Source of the DNA: Phoronis australis
Lineage: Eukaryota > Phoronida > Phoronidae
DNA length: 64,000 bases
NCBI GenBank assembly: GCA_002633005.1
Contig: NMRA01000753.1
Location: 64,001-128,000, forward strand
Direction of reading: 5' to 3'
The notes below the pieces were generated by a model. The model saw only the letters and a program-made list of their open reading frames with translations. It ran no database searches and had not been told where the DNA came from. The position numbers were made by a program, and so were the translations under genes. Shown in pieces: positions 1-12,800 of the stretch. Each line of letters starts with the position of its first letter. The first letter of the stretch is position 1.

Positions 1-652
1 TGGCACACTTCGTCAAGAGACACCAACATCGCTCCAACTCTTATTCAATGTAGGTTAGGCCTATATGAGAAAGAAACAGAATACTAAATTGGTCTTGGTG
101 ATGTTTTTAAATATGCTAAACGACAGTAAGCGCAACCGATGACATTATATCTCTTGTTAAAGAATATTTTGAGGAAGTTGTCCAATGGTCACGATTTATT
201 GCATAAAGGGATATATACCTAGCCGGGGAGCAATATAGGCGTTTTCACAACATAATTTGTGTTTGCTTTACGTTAATGAAAGTGCATTTAGGTTAAGGGT
301 TGCCTGTTTAACATGATATTAATTAAGTTAAATGTGGACGTTTCTAGGTTAGGAATGTTGTTTACGCTAAGGTGACTTTGTTTGGAAATGTATTGATAAT
401 AAGAGCTGTCTGCTGGACTCATTTTGTATGGAAACATTAAACATGTTAGCATTGATCAAAACTTGACAATTAATCTGTGAACCCGTTGGCTTTCACGACA
501 TTAACAAGAGAATGTACACGCGCGGCACATCACGACTCGAAGTCAGTGAAAGCAGGATACACCGATAGAGTTGACTTTGCACACAATTTTATATCAAGAT
601 TTGGGCTTACTTATATGACCCTCAGGATTCGTATCTTCAATAATTTTCTATT
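1..652. other. Stretch left of the first candidate exon
   Basis: AT-rich sequence with no recognisable coding exon. An in-frame stop at 641-643 lies just before the ATG at 653, so the exon that follows cannot extend further left in its own frame. No TATA box or clear core promoter was recognised. One TAGGCCTA palindrome, enriched in the window, is at 56-63. Confidence 0.5.
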
Positions 653-840
653 ATGTTTGAAGACAGCCGTGAGCGAAACTACTACAAGGAAAGAACTATA
701 TTCAGGCCCCACATGGAGGGGGCCAATGCCAGTAACGTAGCCGATGGAGGCGCTCTGAGAGTTCTGTCTCAAAAAAGATCTAAACACAGGCGAAGAGGTT
801 CCGAAGAATACGTGGATTTGTGGAGGAAGGTTGTCAACAA
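653..840 (+). CDS. INF2: Candidate first coding exon of the INF2-like gene
   Basis: ATG at 653 opens 62 codons plus two bases (AA) before a strong donor, AA|GTGAGT, at 841. An in-frame stop (641-643) precedes the ATG, whose context is weak. The peptide is polar and basic, with the cluster KRSKHRRRG near its end followed by [12 protein letters not shown]. It has no equivalent in the short human INF2 N terminus, so homology gives no direct support. The case rests on three points: the donor is strong, its phase 2 matches the acceptor at 31956, and exon 2 has no in-frame ATG early enough to start the protein, so some upstream coding exon is required. It could instead belong to another gene, with the true first exon closer to 31.9 kb. 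Confidence 0.45.
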
Positions 841-3800
841 GTGAGTTATCAAATTTCACATATTCATTGAATCACTTGTGTTCCTGTCACTCTTTGGCGG
901 TGAACCATATATTAAAGATCGTAACATAGATTATCAATTTTTCAAATTTATTGTCGTAGTCATTAATCTGGAAATTTGAGTCAATGAGTTTGCTGGGTCA
1001 CCGAACTTTTTACCTCTTTTTAGGTTTGTTTAATTTGAGTGAACACAACATTCATTGTACTTGTTGATTCCCAATACTTTATACTTCCTTGCAAGGCGAC
1101 AGACGCTTCAGATTCTGCATCATTAGCTTTCATACTTCAGATTTTTTTGAAATCTGTAAAAAAAGAATTTCAATATTAATAATTGAAAGACTTTAATGTC
1201 TTTTCTAAAATCTATTGGTCTATTTACTCGGTGGTGCAGAGGTTAGAGTACTTGACTGGTAATCTAAAGGCTCCTAGTTCGAGCCCAGCTTCCGTCTAGG
1301 AAAAAAGGCGACAAATTGGTCATCATTGACCACCATGGGTTTACCATACACCCATGCTGGTTCTTCCATTAGAACGCTGTAACACCTGAAGATGGACAGA
1401 GAAGTGACTGGCCGAAACATAGTGTCAAAGTAAATAGGTTAGACGTTGGTGTAAATAGACCAATAGATTTTACAAGTTATGTTATTACATCACCACCTCA
1501 AAATCGTTTTAAGATGATTATGGAACGTTGTAGACTGATACGGAGATTCAAAAGCAATCAATCAATTGGTTGAGTTACCTCACGTTGACCTGCATACCTT
1601 GAATTCTTCACTGAACAGGTGTCGAGCCCCATCTACACGCTTGTATAAATATTTTTTTATTGTAAAAGGGACTTTCTCGGTGAGGAAAGGTTATTTTACA
1701 GAAATTAGCTGTAGCGAACCCACTGAATATAGCAGAAGAACACGCTGCCACTGAGCACAATCCCAGGCGTTCAATAACAGAGCATTTTAAGCGTGTTTAA
1801 ATGATAAATGCAACACAAACAACGGCAAGAATTAGCACTTAATCACACTGGATCAATTATGTTCAACGGGAATTTGATTTTCGGTAGTTAAAAGGTAAAT
1901 AGAAGTAGCTGAAATAAAGAATGAAAGAGGCCACTCCTGGCCTGACCATGGGCTTTTGCTGGTACAACGCGACTATATCATTGTCAGACCAACCAACCTT
2001 CAGGCCATTGACTGACACACTAATATTACTTCCTTACTGAACCCTCAAGTTTCATTATCCACATCAATATATTTCCATTTCCTTGTCAACCAACAAATGA
2101 TTATTTAGAGTCTTTGTGCACTGACAGAAAGTCCGTGAATTTACCCACCCAAAGAACAAGTTTTATGTAACTTTAACGGAAAGTCCGTATATTTAGACAA
2201 GTATCCACAGAACAAGTTGTTGGACTACATTGCAATGTGACCCACTCATTGAAAGGGGTCCTTCCTCTTAAAGTAATACTATCGGCGAGAAAAGTGGTTT
2301 CCTGATAATAGCACCAGAGTGGACTCGAGGTGGATCCTTTGTTGTCGCAATCGAATGCTGTGCCGACGTACAATGGTTCTACCAGCCTGTTATCAGGATA
2401 ACAAATTGAATACCAAACTTCATTGACCAAAACTAGTCTTTACGAATAATAAAACGTAGTACAGAAACAGTTATGCATCACTGACATGACTGACCTCGAC
2501 ATTCAAATTACAGTGTATTACGAGGTAGTCGCATCTTCGGTTACTTTTGTCAAGACACGATTTTGTACACCGCCCTTGACAATGAAATTAAGTTTTCAAC
2601 CCAATTCTCCACAATAATAGATTGAGCCAACAATAGTTTAATTTGTCATGGATTCTCCTGGGCGCACAGAATGCCCGATGACTCCAGAAAACGAAATGAC
2701 GCAGCAATATTGCTGATTGCAGAGTCCCATAAGTAAAGACTCTCTAGTTTGAATGCACGCCCATTGCAATTGAGCACGTGACTATTAAAAAGTTGACTTA
2801 AAACGATATTTGAAGTCTTCTGCCATTTTTCATTGTCTGTCTTACGAAATAATTTCAACTAGTTTGCATAGGCACCCATAAGTGGTGTTGGACATTTTTC
2901 CTCTGCGGAAAACATACAGGATATATCGCTCTGTTTCTTAATGAAAAAAAATCAACAAAGCTGTGAATGGAGGCAAATATCACATTTACTGTAACTTCAA
3001 AACCATTTAAGGTTATCTCAAACCTTGCTTAGCTTCCTCCATTCTAACTCGTATATAAAAATATAGGCTTTGTCAACTAGTAAAAGAATATATTTCCGAA
3101 AGAAAAAAGATCAGGGATTATAAAAATATATCTTGTATTTATGTGCCATAGTTAGATGAGTATTTTTATGATTTCCCCCACAGGCACACTGTCCATCGCT
3201 CTGCACCGCATTTGAATCAGTATTTGTTCATGTTCTTAGAGCATTGACCTCTCTGTGAATTTGATCTAATGTTACAATAAATGGGTTTGTTTTGTATTTG
3301 GAGCTTGAATATCTAAAAGTTTGGATGATTTATACAAAGGTATCGATGAACAAAGAATGGTCGTTGTATTTTGTAAATTAACACTGCGATCACATTGACA
3401 GTGTGTGAAATGTGACGTCATCTAAAGGTTTTAGCACATTGTCATAATTACACACAGGCATGAGAAACAAATGTAAATATTTGCCATCGTCTATTCACAA
3501 TACGGGTTTTCCCGTGCATCATTGCAGTACCAATTAAGGGCGGGAAAGTGGCAACACCATTTTTAATGTTTGTGTCCATAGAACTGACATGGTTATAGGT
3601 ATTTATCAAAAAATAAAACTAATGAATGAAATAAGTATTGGCAGTCATCAGCAAGTTTTATGAAAATCTGTATCACCGATTTCGATGTGCAGGCGTTTGA
3701 GTCTGACAGGCATTACGTTCGGACATCCTGTACAGCATAACATGGTCTATGAGAATGAGATCCATAGTGAGTGAAATTCATCATTTATCATGAACTCGAA

Positions 3801-6800
3801 TCGGCGCCTTTCATGTAAGTTACAGGTGAAATGGAAACGATAGGCGGGGAAAGTGTATAATGCTTGACGAAGTTATAATAGGTTTCTTTTGCGGTCACTG
3901 CTGCGCTACAGTTGGTTTTTCTAAAACATCAATCAAATATATCAACTGTGTCGATATTAGTGTCCCATGAGACGAGGATTGTAGTTTGAACGATGTCTCT
4001 TACAAAACTAAAAAGAACACCGTCTTTAATTCAAACTGAGCTTATCATTGAGCCTCCAACTTTCTTTCTTTTTTTCGTACATTTGTACATGGAGTACAAC
4101 ACGAACTATTCAGCATAAAACAGTTGAATCATATTTTAACCTCTAGCATTGTACAAGCAAGCTTTCATCTCACACCTTTAATTAATTGACCAGCGTCTAT
4201 TTTCCACGCCCCGCAAAAGAACACAGTGACCGAGTAATTCTTTGGTCAAGCAATAAGCAAACAATGAACGATTGTGCTCTGACCCTCGGTAAACACTACA
4301 GGGTTAAATCTGGCGAAATATTCCTTAGCAAGGTTACAGTCGCGAGTCTCGATCTCAACCACTGTAAAGGCCGATCTTTGGAAGGAGGGGAAGGCCTGCC
4401 GCCCTCCATGCATGACCAAAACAAAAAAAGAACAAAAACCAATCGCCATTTTAGGATTAGCTTAAAGTCGAGGCCTAGTCCCACTGGAGGCATGCTAGAC
4501 CCGCAAATGTCCACGTGCAATGATTTAACATACAGTGCGCAACAGTGTTCTTTTCAAATATGTATTGAGACCCTTTTAAGCTACGTATTGTGACCCTTCT
4601 AGACTTACTTCCTGAACAACTGTCAATGGAGCAGTAGATTAGGGTAGTTCAAATTCAAAATCCGATCTGTGGTGAAGATATTTTCTTGGACTGAACAGTC
4701 AAAAACAAGTTATGGCATTGTGCAACGTGGTTTCGCCAACGAGCGGTTTTCCTAGCTTTACAAGAGAGGAACAAACTGATAGCGTTGTAAGCCCAGTAGG
4801 TACTGTCACTTCAATAGTGAAAGCAAGAGCGGGTCACAGTAATTACCAAGCTAAAGCACAATTAAGTACTTATGTTACTCCTAGACAATGGCGCAAATTT
4901 TAGGAAGTGGATCAAATCCAGACTCAATCATTACTGTCAAAATTAACATACCCTTTGTATATGTGATGGACGGTGTATGTTTAAGGGGCATGTATTTGAT
5001 GATTTAATATAGTACATGATTGTATTACAAGTCAATTTAAATGTTGTCGCCATAGTGACGAAGTGTTTACTTTTGGCCTGTTTTGTTGGATAAACTTGTG
5101 TCTAATACTTCATTAATTGTATCGCCTTTGTGTAATAAAATCTCAAAAAGCATTCATAAATTCATAGCAAAACAACGGTATCAATAACATGACCAAATTT
5201 CATTTGAAATAGATGAAATCCCAAAAACAGCCCCTCGTGCAATGGTGGAACATATTAAAAATTGTGAAACCGGTACGTTCACAGACTCGTGTTTAAATGA
5301 TTTTGCACCCTTATTAGGTGGAATTGTAAGCTTGAGTGACATTAAGGGGTTATATGTTTTTGAGTGCGAATTTTGTGACCTCCCTAATGCCGTTCTAGCC
5401 CTCACGCTGTTACTATTTTTGTGACACGCGAATGCGACATACTTGCCTCAGTTTACCAGTACGAAAGCGTGTAGTAAGGACCTGCACATATCCCTCCTTA
5501 CAGCTCCCTGCAAAACCTCACAACACCCATACAAGAATCCCAACACTCCAAAAACTTACAGCATCTTACAACACTCTACGGAGGAATCGTAACACTACCA
5601 AAAACTTACAACACGTCAGAAAACTCAACATTCCAGAAAAATTAAATCTAAACACACACCCCGCTTCTCAAATAGATGGCGCTGCCATAGCAGTCCTGGG
5701 CTGCGTTCCGCAACGCATACACTTTCCATTAGGCGTGTTTAGCATGATGACATTTTGGCGGAGGTCATTATTACGGTTTTGACCCAGTGTGACGGCATGC
5801 CTATTCGTATTTCCGGGTCTAAATTGCGTCATCTACTGTCATGACACGTCATCACTAAACATTCGAATAGAGAAGCTAGTGTGACCAATGAGCTATATTT
5901 GTCTCAGAGTGTAACCACGTGCTTCGCAGCACCACTGTGACAGCAGAGACTAGATGGCCTATCATTGGTCGTAATTAATTAATTATCTTAGCAACGAAGA
6001 CTGGCCTTCCTAACAATTGCAAGGACACAGGCTGATCCCATCCAAACACGGAACACATTCACGAACTTTATTGTACTCTCAGCGTGCACAAAGCCGACTG
6101 TACGCTGGAACCAGGCTGAAACGAGCTTACAACGAATATATTTGCGTGATCAAATGTTGTTCTCAAAAAGTACAAGTATAAACATGGACTTGCTCAGAGG
6201 ACTCCGCCTCGCAGTCCGGCCTGTTTCTCGAAGAGTCTGTGGTCAAAAGTCGATTCTTTGGTGTTTTGACTTAGGCTTTTAGTCTGCTACAAGCTATTGG
6301 CTTTCAATTGTAGAAAGGTTTTCTGACTTTTTGCCTTAGCCTCATTTCGTGAAACTAGCCGGCGGTCTAGTTGAACCTGCAACGTTGTTTTCTGTAATTT
6401 TTTTGGAGATTTGTTCGACGTAGTGAGGAGAACAAATTTCAACCTTGACCATTTTTTATACGTCACGATGGCAACATCCGCCATCTTGAATTTCGCCCAA
6501 TTTCCATCTGCTGTAGGATCCTGCAATGTATCATGCCTAATGTTTTCTAGGAGGTAGGGTAGATTTCTGGTATTATTTTTGAGTGAAGGGAAAATCAAAG
6601 TTAACTGAGAGGTCAAAGGTCAAATTGATAAAAATCAACCTCTTTTCAAGGTAGCAGAGTGCACGAGAAATGCTAAATCACCATCTTTTAATGATGCTAA
6701 GGATTAGAGGTCCCAAATATCCTACTGGAATTAGATATCCTCAGTCCCATAGCCTCAATAATAACAAGACACAATATCACGTGTTTTTTGTGAATAGAGA

Positions 6801-9800
6801 TGTGTGTATGCATGTAATCTGTACATGTTACCGTAGAGTGCATACGTCTGTAGTTTTCACATGCTACATGGAGGCCTATTATATTCGTGTTCAGTTATAT
6901 TATTGTAAGTGAAATGTCAAATACTGGACCCAGATCTTACCAAATCTCAATAAACGGAGTCGCAATATTGAGCGACCCTCATATGTAGGCCTACCTTTGT
7001 TTTGCTGGTCAGTGGTAAGTAATAGCAGTTAACATTAATTTATATTCAAATTCAATATGCATATGTATAGTAAAAAATATTAAGGGGGTTGTGCGTGTTT
7101 GAATTTGGATTTCTACTATCTGTATTTCAATGTAATATTAGTGACACTTGCATAGTCGTCATTAACATGTGCTTGTCTTTTACCGTCTTAAATGTCTAAT
7201 TTGCTGGTGCACCACATGCAGCAGAACATCCCAGCCTTTCACTCGTAAAAGTCCGTGCAGGACAGGCCAGCACTGATGAAACTGCAGCGTATGTCGATGC
7301 ATGCCTGTCTTTATGCACAACAGCTGTTACTAAATACGTCAGATAGAATTTGGCGTGCAACAGGTTCTGCTGAAGTTAGGCTAGTGTTAAGGCAGAGCTG
7401 GCATCCGAAGTTGGCATTTCGTTTATCTTTACGGTTGATGTCGATGGCTTTCCACTGCAGCATTGAAAGGTATGCTCAAAGCATGTGCAAGTGGACGTCG
7501 GCATCCGTTCATTTGGTGGCATTTGTTGGAGACAACTTTGTGATGCACGCAGCTTGACATTGAATGAATTTCGAGAAGTTGGTTTCACTTGGTGGGGCCT
7601 AATCTCTGAAAAGTTTCGTTTATGTCCGAAATTCTGCCGCTCCACTTCTCCGTTTGAATCTTGGCGTCAACAGGCACCTGTTACGTTCAATAAGCCAAGA
7701 GCACAAAGACCTTCAGTGTTACCACTGAGGACTCTGATGGTGTGAGCGCCTTCTTCCACCGACTTTCAGTTCAACTATAATCTATCTACAAAATGTGACG
7801 TCTGCTTCAGTGTGGGAAACAACACAGTGTCTCTAGCTCAGTGCTGTGTGGAAAATAACTGCATGGGTACGCAGAGGGTTATTCTATAGAACTTTGCTTT
7901 TGTCATTGTTAAGAGTAGTTTCTCGGTAAAGAAGCGGTATTTGGGGTTAGCAGTGCTTCTTTATCTTTTCCTCGCCGTATCCTCTCCTGGTCTAGTGTAC
8001 GGGTATCGTTGTGCTGTATTCATAACAAAACACTGAAATAAAGAACATGACCAACTTTCATTTAATATGGGTGCTATGGGAGATGAAACAACATTACATT
8101 ACATTTTTCTAATAGTTTCGTTACTGGTTCATACAACCTTTTTTCATAAAAATCGTAAAGTCGATCCTATATTTGATAGTCCATCATGCAAAAGTGGAAC
8201 ATTTTAAAAACAATTCCCAACAAAATTTTGGAAAACCGCGCATCAGGCACAGTATCTGAAAGTTTCATATGAATCCGATCAGCCATTTCTGAGATATGAC
8301 GTTACGAAGTTGGCCAGATTGGGACATTTTGTAGGGTCCTACATAATCTGACAATTTTAATGGACGTCGGAGATCATATCGTTACCAGGTGTGTGGTGTC
8401 TTGCTTTCTTGAAGTTTATGTTTTATTGTGAACGCTATTGTTCCAGCTCTCTTTTGACGTCTGCAGCCATGACTCACAACCTAATGAATGTTGCCCCAGC
8501 CAAGTGTTCAGAGAGTTGGTCTGTTCATGGCATGAGGGGTGGGGGGGGGGGGGTNTATGTTGTAAGCTGAGCTGAATCGTAGAATAACGGAGGCTATAAA
8601 GCGGGTTCCATCACATCAAGTTATGATTTAGACCGCTTACCGCTATGAGTCGTCAGTAATGAAATTGTTCTCAACTTGTTTCTTAATCAAATTAGAAGCG
8701 ATTTCTAGGGGTGTTGTGAGTATACTGTGGTAGACGGCGCGACTACTATTAGGCAGCACGTAGCCCCTCGGTTCGCCATTTAGGGGCTACAATACTTCCA
8801 TTCGCTTTCTGTAGGCATTTCGTTACATGTATTTTAAACGGGCGGTAACCCAAATCCGGTCACCGATTTTGAGTTTTCACCTCGTCAAAAATACATTCCA
8901 CACTTAAAACTATCATTTAAAAAAGCGCTTACTTTCATTATTGGTCCTTTCTACTTCTATACACATCTTCGATGAAGCTTAGTTGTGAGAATTAAGTTGA
9001 CTTTGGCGAAGAATTCCAACTCCACTTTTTTGGTTGCTGTTTACTTTTTCACCGCGTGCACGATAACCACAAAGTATGTCAACTGAGTCACGTGAGTTAG
9101 GCAAATGCTAGCGCGAGACTGAGCGAAGCGCGTGACAATCCGCGTGACACTTGCAAAATAGCATTGAGAAGTTATCAGGTGAAATTTCTAAGATTTGTGT
9201 CCCTTGGACTTTTTATTCATCAACATGCGTGATTTCACGTAACTTCCTCAAAATGGCACCCGGTAGGAGAAACTCGAGCAACCGCGACAGATTTTCATCG
9301 ATTTGTTCAAATTATCTTGACTGAATCGTTTTCAGACTTATGGTATGAGTTGTTTTTAACTCCATGTGCATGCATTTTTCATTCGATTTTATTTGCTATA
9401 TTTTGAAATGAGTGGGGATGTACTAACGCCCCTGTATGCCTACAGCATTCAGGGCGATGTAATTGCCTAGGCTACTACATGCCTTCATTTTTTAAATTTT
9501 TGTGACATTCAAACGAAACCACCTCCAGAGCTTTAATTTTCAGGTCTGCTCCACGGCCCAGACGCCCCCAGGTCAAGTTCAGTCCCAGCCTCCGTTGCGC
9601 AATTTGACTTGAGCATTGATTCCAGAAATAAGTAATAAAACCAACACAATAGAGACTCAGCAGGCCAGACCGTGGATCAGACACAAAGTGTCTGCAGTCG
9701 TGCGCCATCCTTATTGCGTCACACTCTCGGCAGCGCCATCTTCAATTATTTCATTCAAGTTTTAGGTTGGAACCCCGCGTTTTGTCTTTAATACGTCGCG

Positions 9801-12800
9801 TTAGCGTTCATAATTAGTAATTTCACATGACAAAATAATGGACCATGTCGAGTTCATCGGGTTAATTCAACGGTGATCTTCAATCTGGAAGAACACTGCA
9901 ATAAATGGAAGCTTCAAAAACAAAAGTGGAAGTCTTCAGAAAGGAGATTATGATCAATTATGGAAATTAGTAGGTGAAACGTACAAACGACGTCAGAGTA
10001 TACTTACTTGGTTATTAACGTTACTTCTACAGTTGTATTTACGAAATTACACAAAACACTAGCTGTCAAAGCGTCAAAGGTTATCTTTGTACTAAAACTC
10101 CATGACTAATAATACGAACCATCCCTGTTCAAGAGAGGTTAGTTGGACACTAACTTACCCATTACGTTGTATAGGTCTGAGATTTTGGGGGTTACTTCCT
10201 GCGAAAGACGCTGAAATAGTATATAATTATATAATAAAGTTTGTAAATTTCTCGTGAGACTTAACCAGCATCTGTCTCACGGCTCCAAACTGAGAGGAGA
10301 GCTTCTTGGTAGAGCGACAAATGGGGGTAGCCTACATCTACCATACGAATTGTTCAAAACTGCTTTTAAGACGGCAATCCAAATGCTAATCGTTATGTTG
10401 GTGAATGTTAGGCCTATAGTGTGTAATATGAAATGGCGGAGCAAAATAAGTGTTACTGGGAGCTAAATGCCACACGACTGTGTTTGGGTTTTGTGTAGTT
10501 TTGGTACAACAATTAAGGTGTAGGAAATGCCGACACATTCATAACACTGAGTGAATATCAACAACGGCAATGCCCTTTGTGGGTAGATGTTACCAGAAAA
10601 ACACTTTCTTCTAGAGTGTAATTTATATTCAAATTTACGAAGGCAAATTTTACCTAGATTTGGCAGGCCCGTAGGAAGGTAAAAATTATTGGGGAGGGGG
10701 GGGGGAGCACAAACCAATTCGACTTCGCCAATCCACCTCCTTCCTATCGCCACACCCCCCCCCCCCNNNNCCCCCCCCCCCCTCGTTCTCTGGATGTCAG
10801 CATATTTGTACTGACCCCTGCTTCCGCCATAGGTGGGTTGGGAGGTAATACCCGAGATGCAGCTATCAGAATTCGAGTAACCGTGAACCAACAAAATTTC
10901 ACGGAGAGTAAGGATGGGTCTAGGGCCAGCGCACTGACGGGTAGCTGGGATCCAACAGTGGATTCGATGAACTAGAGCTAGCCGCTGGTGAGCACAGCTA
11001 TGATTCACTTGAGACAGGCAGCTTACCTCGTACCTACCCATCTGCACTAGCTCCACGGTCAAGATTTGTGAGAAATTTTTAGAACACTTTGTAGAGCTCT
11101 CCGACATTCATCAATATCTTTGCGACTTATTTCAGATAGACAAATCAAATCGTTTAGTGTACTTTTACGTTTTGGGGATCGAATTTTCCCAATGTCTGCT
11201 TGCAACTAAGTTCCTTGAAGCATTGTCATTTCTTACAAGATTAGCTTTTAACTGTAAAAAATCAGCTCATTTTCGTAGATACATAAAAATAAAAATGTAA
11301 TTCAGAAACCAACAATCGAATCCATGAGCAATGCGTTTACCTTGATTTAATGACTTAGTTCCTTTTTGATCCATTGTTAGTGAGTTTAAACGACAAACCT
11401 TGTACCGACGTCAAAAAGCAATGCATTTATTATCATTTAAATTGTGAGTAAACTTTTGGGAATTGTCCAAATTTCATCAATGTCTTTTTTAGATAGGCAA
11501 GGAGCGTCCAAGCGCACTTTACTATATGGGGATCTGAGTTTTTTTCCATATCCAGGCTTCGCTGCAACATCATCATTTCTTAAAATATTAGCTTTTAATT
11601 ACCAAAAATCATCTATTAACCTGTCGGTTTTTGTACATAAACATAAACATGTAAATCAGAAACCAACGAATTTGTTTATCAAAACGGAATGTTATAAGTA
11701 GGCATGATCGTAGGTTTTTGACGGGTAACCCGGGGAACTTGAGAGATGGGCATTCATATTAAGGCGCATTTTTGCTCATTTCCGAGGTACCTATAACGGT
11801 TCACGAGTTTTAACTTGAACTCCAAAAAACAAACAAAAACTGAAATATTTGTTTATTATTGCGAGTATTTTGAGTACCCCCGTTCGACATGTACACGGTC
11901 AACACAAATCGTAGCCCCCAGTCTTCGTGAATTCATTACAAACACTTCCTAGTAACGACATTACAAAGAAATACTATTCTTGTGACACTATTGGGAAAAT
12001 ATAACATTTTTATAACTAAGCATCGGAAGTAGCCTTTTTGTGTAATTCACAAGTAGTGATCATCACGTTCTATAAGATTCCAACGTTTTGATGGTGGTTT
12101 CACATGTTTGGTTCAAATGTTTTGATACTGCTGTGCTGTGCACGGTTGTTTTGTGTTATCAATGAAATTGGAATCTCAACTTTCCCTCGTGACAACTTGG
12201 CAGAGACAGATTTGCATGTATAGAGGTTATACCCGAGCCACCACACCGAGAGGGGGTCCCATCAGAAATGGCACACTCAAGATGAAAGGCTACACATCAT
12301 TACGCTTGAAAAAGAGTGACAGTTCATTCCATTGTCGGGTAACCTTGCAAGAAGTGGCTTTCCTCAGCATGAACGTCGGTTGTACGATTTCACAAAAACA
12401 GGAAAATAGAGATAATCGATTCCAACAATGGGCCCTCTCTTCGTAAGCGGCCCCTTCTTAATTTGCCAATCAATACACGAAAAGGGTGGCCACTTGAATG
12501 TCATCAATGGTCCTCTTCAAGAGCTGGGCCCCTAAATATGAAAAGGAAATGCGCACCAATTGATATTATCTGCCAGGCCATCAATTTTCTCAAGTGATGC
12601 ACAATTTAGAGAAAGAAAAACACGAAAAAATAGAGCGACAGTTGTCTTTGTTATCCTTTGCTAGAAAAGGGCCTCTGGAAAATAAACTTTTGCATTTCTG
12701 CATTTGCAAAACTGTCTTATTGAATTTAAAAATCCAGTGAATTAATATGCTCCGAAAAGGCTTGGCTTTACGAATTTTCTCGATTTTTTGAAATACATGT

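Noticed and set aside
4186-4593. 135-codon plus-strand open stretch
   Set aside because: No ATG at its start, overlapping open frames on the minus strand and no domain.
7255-7745. Stop-poor region with overlapping frames on both strands
   Set aside because: No recognisable transposase, reverse transcriptase or cellular domain in any frame.
10463-11107. 214-codon minus-strand open stretch
   Set aside because: It crosses a C/N homopolymer gap of unknown length and shows no recognisable domain or splice support.
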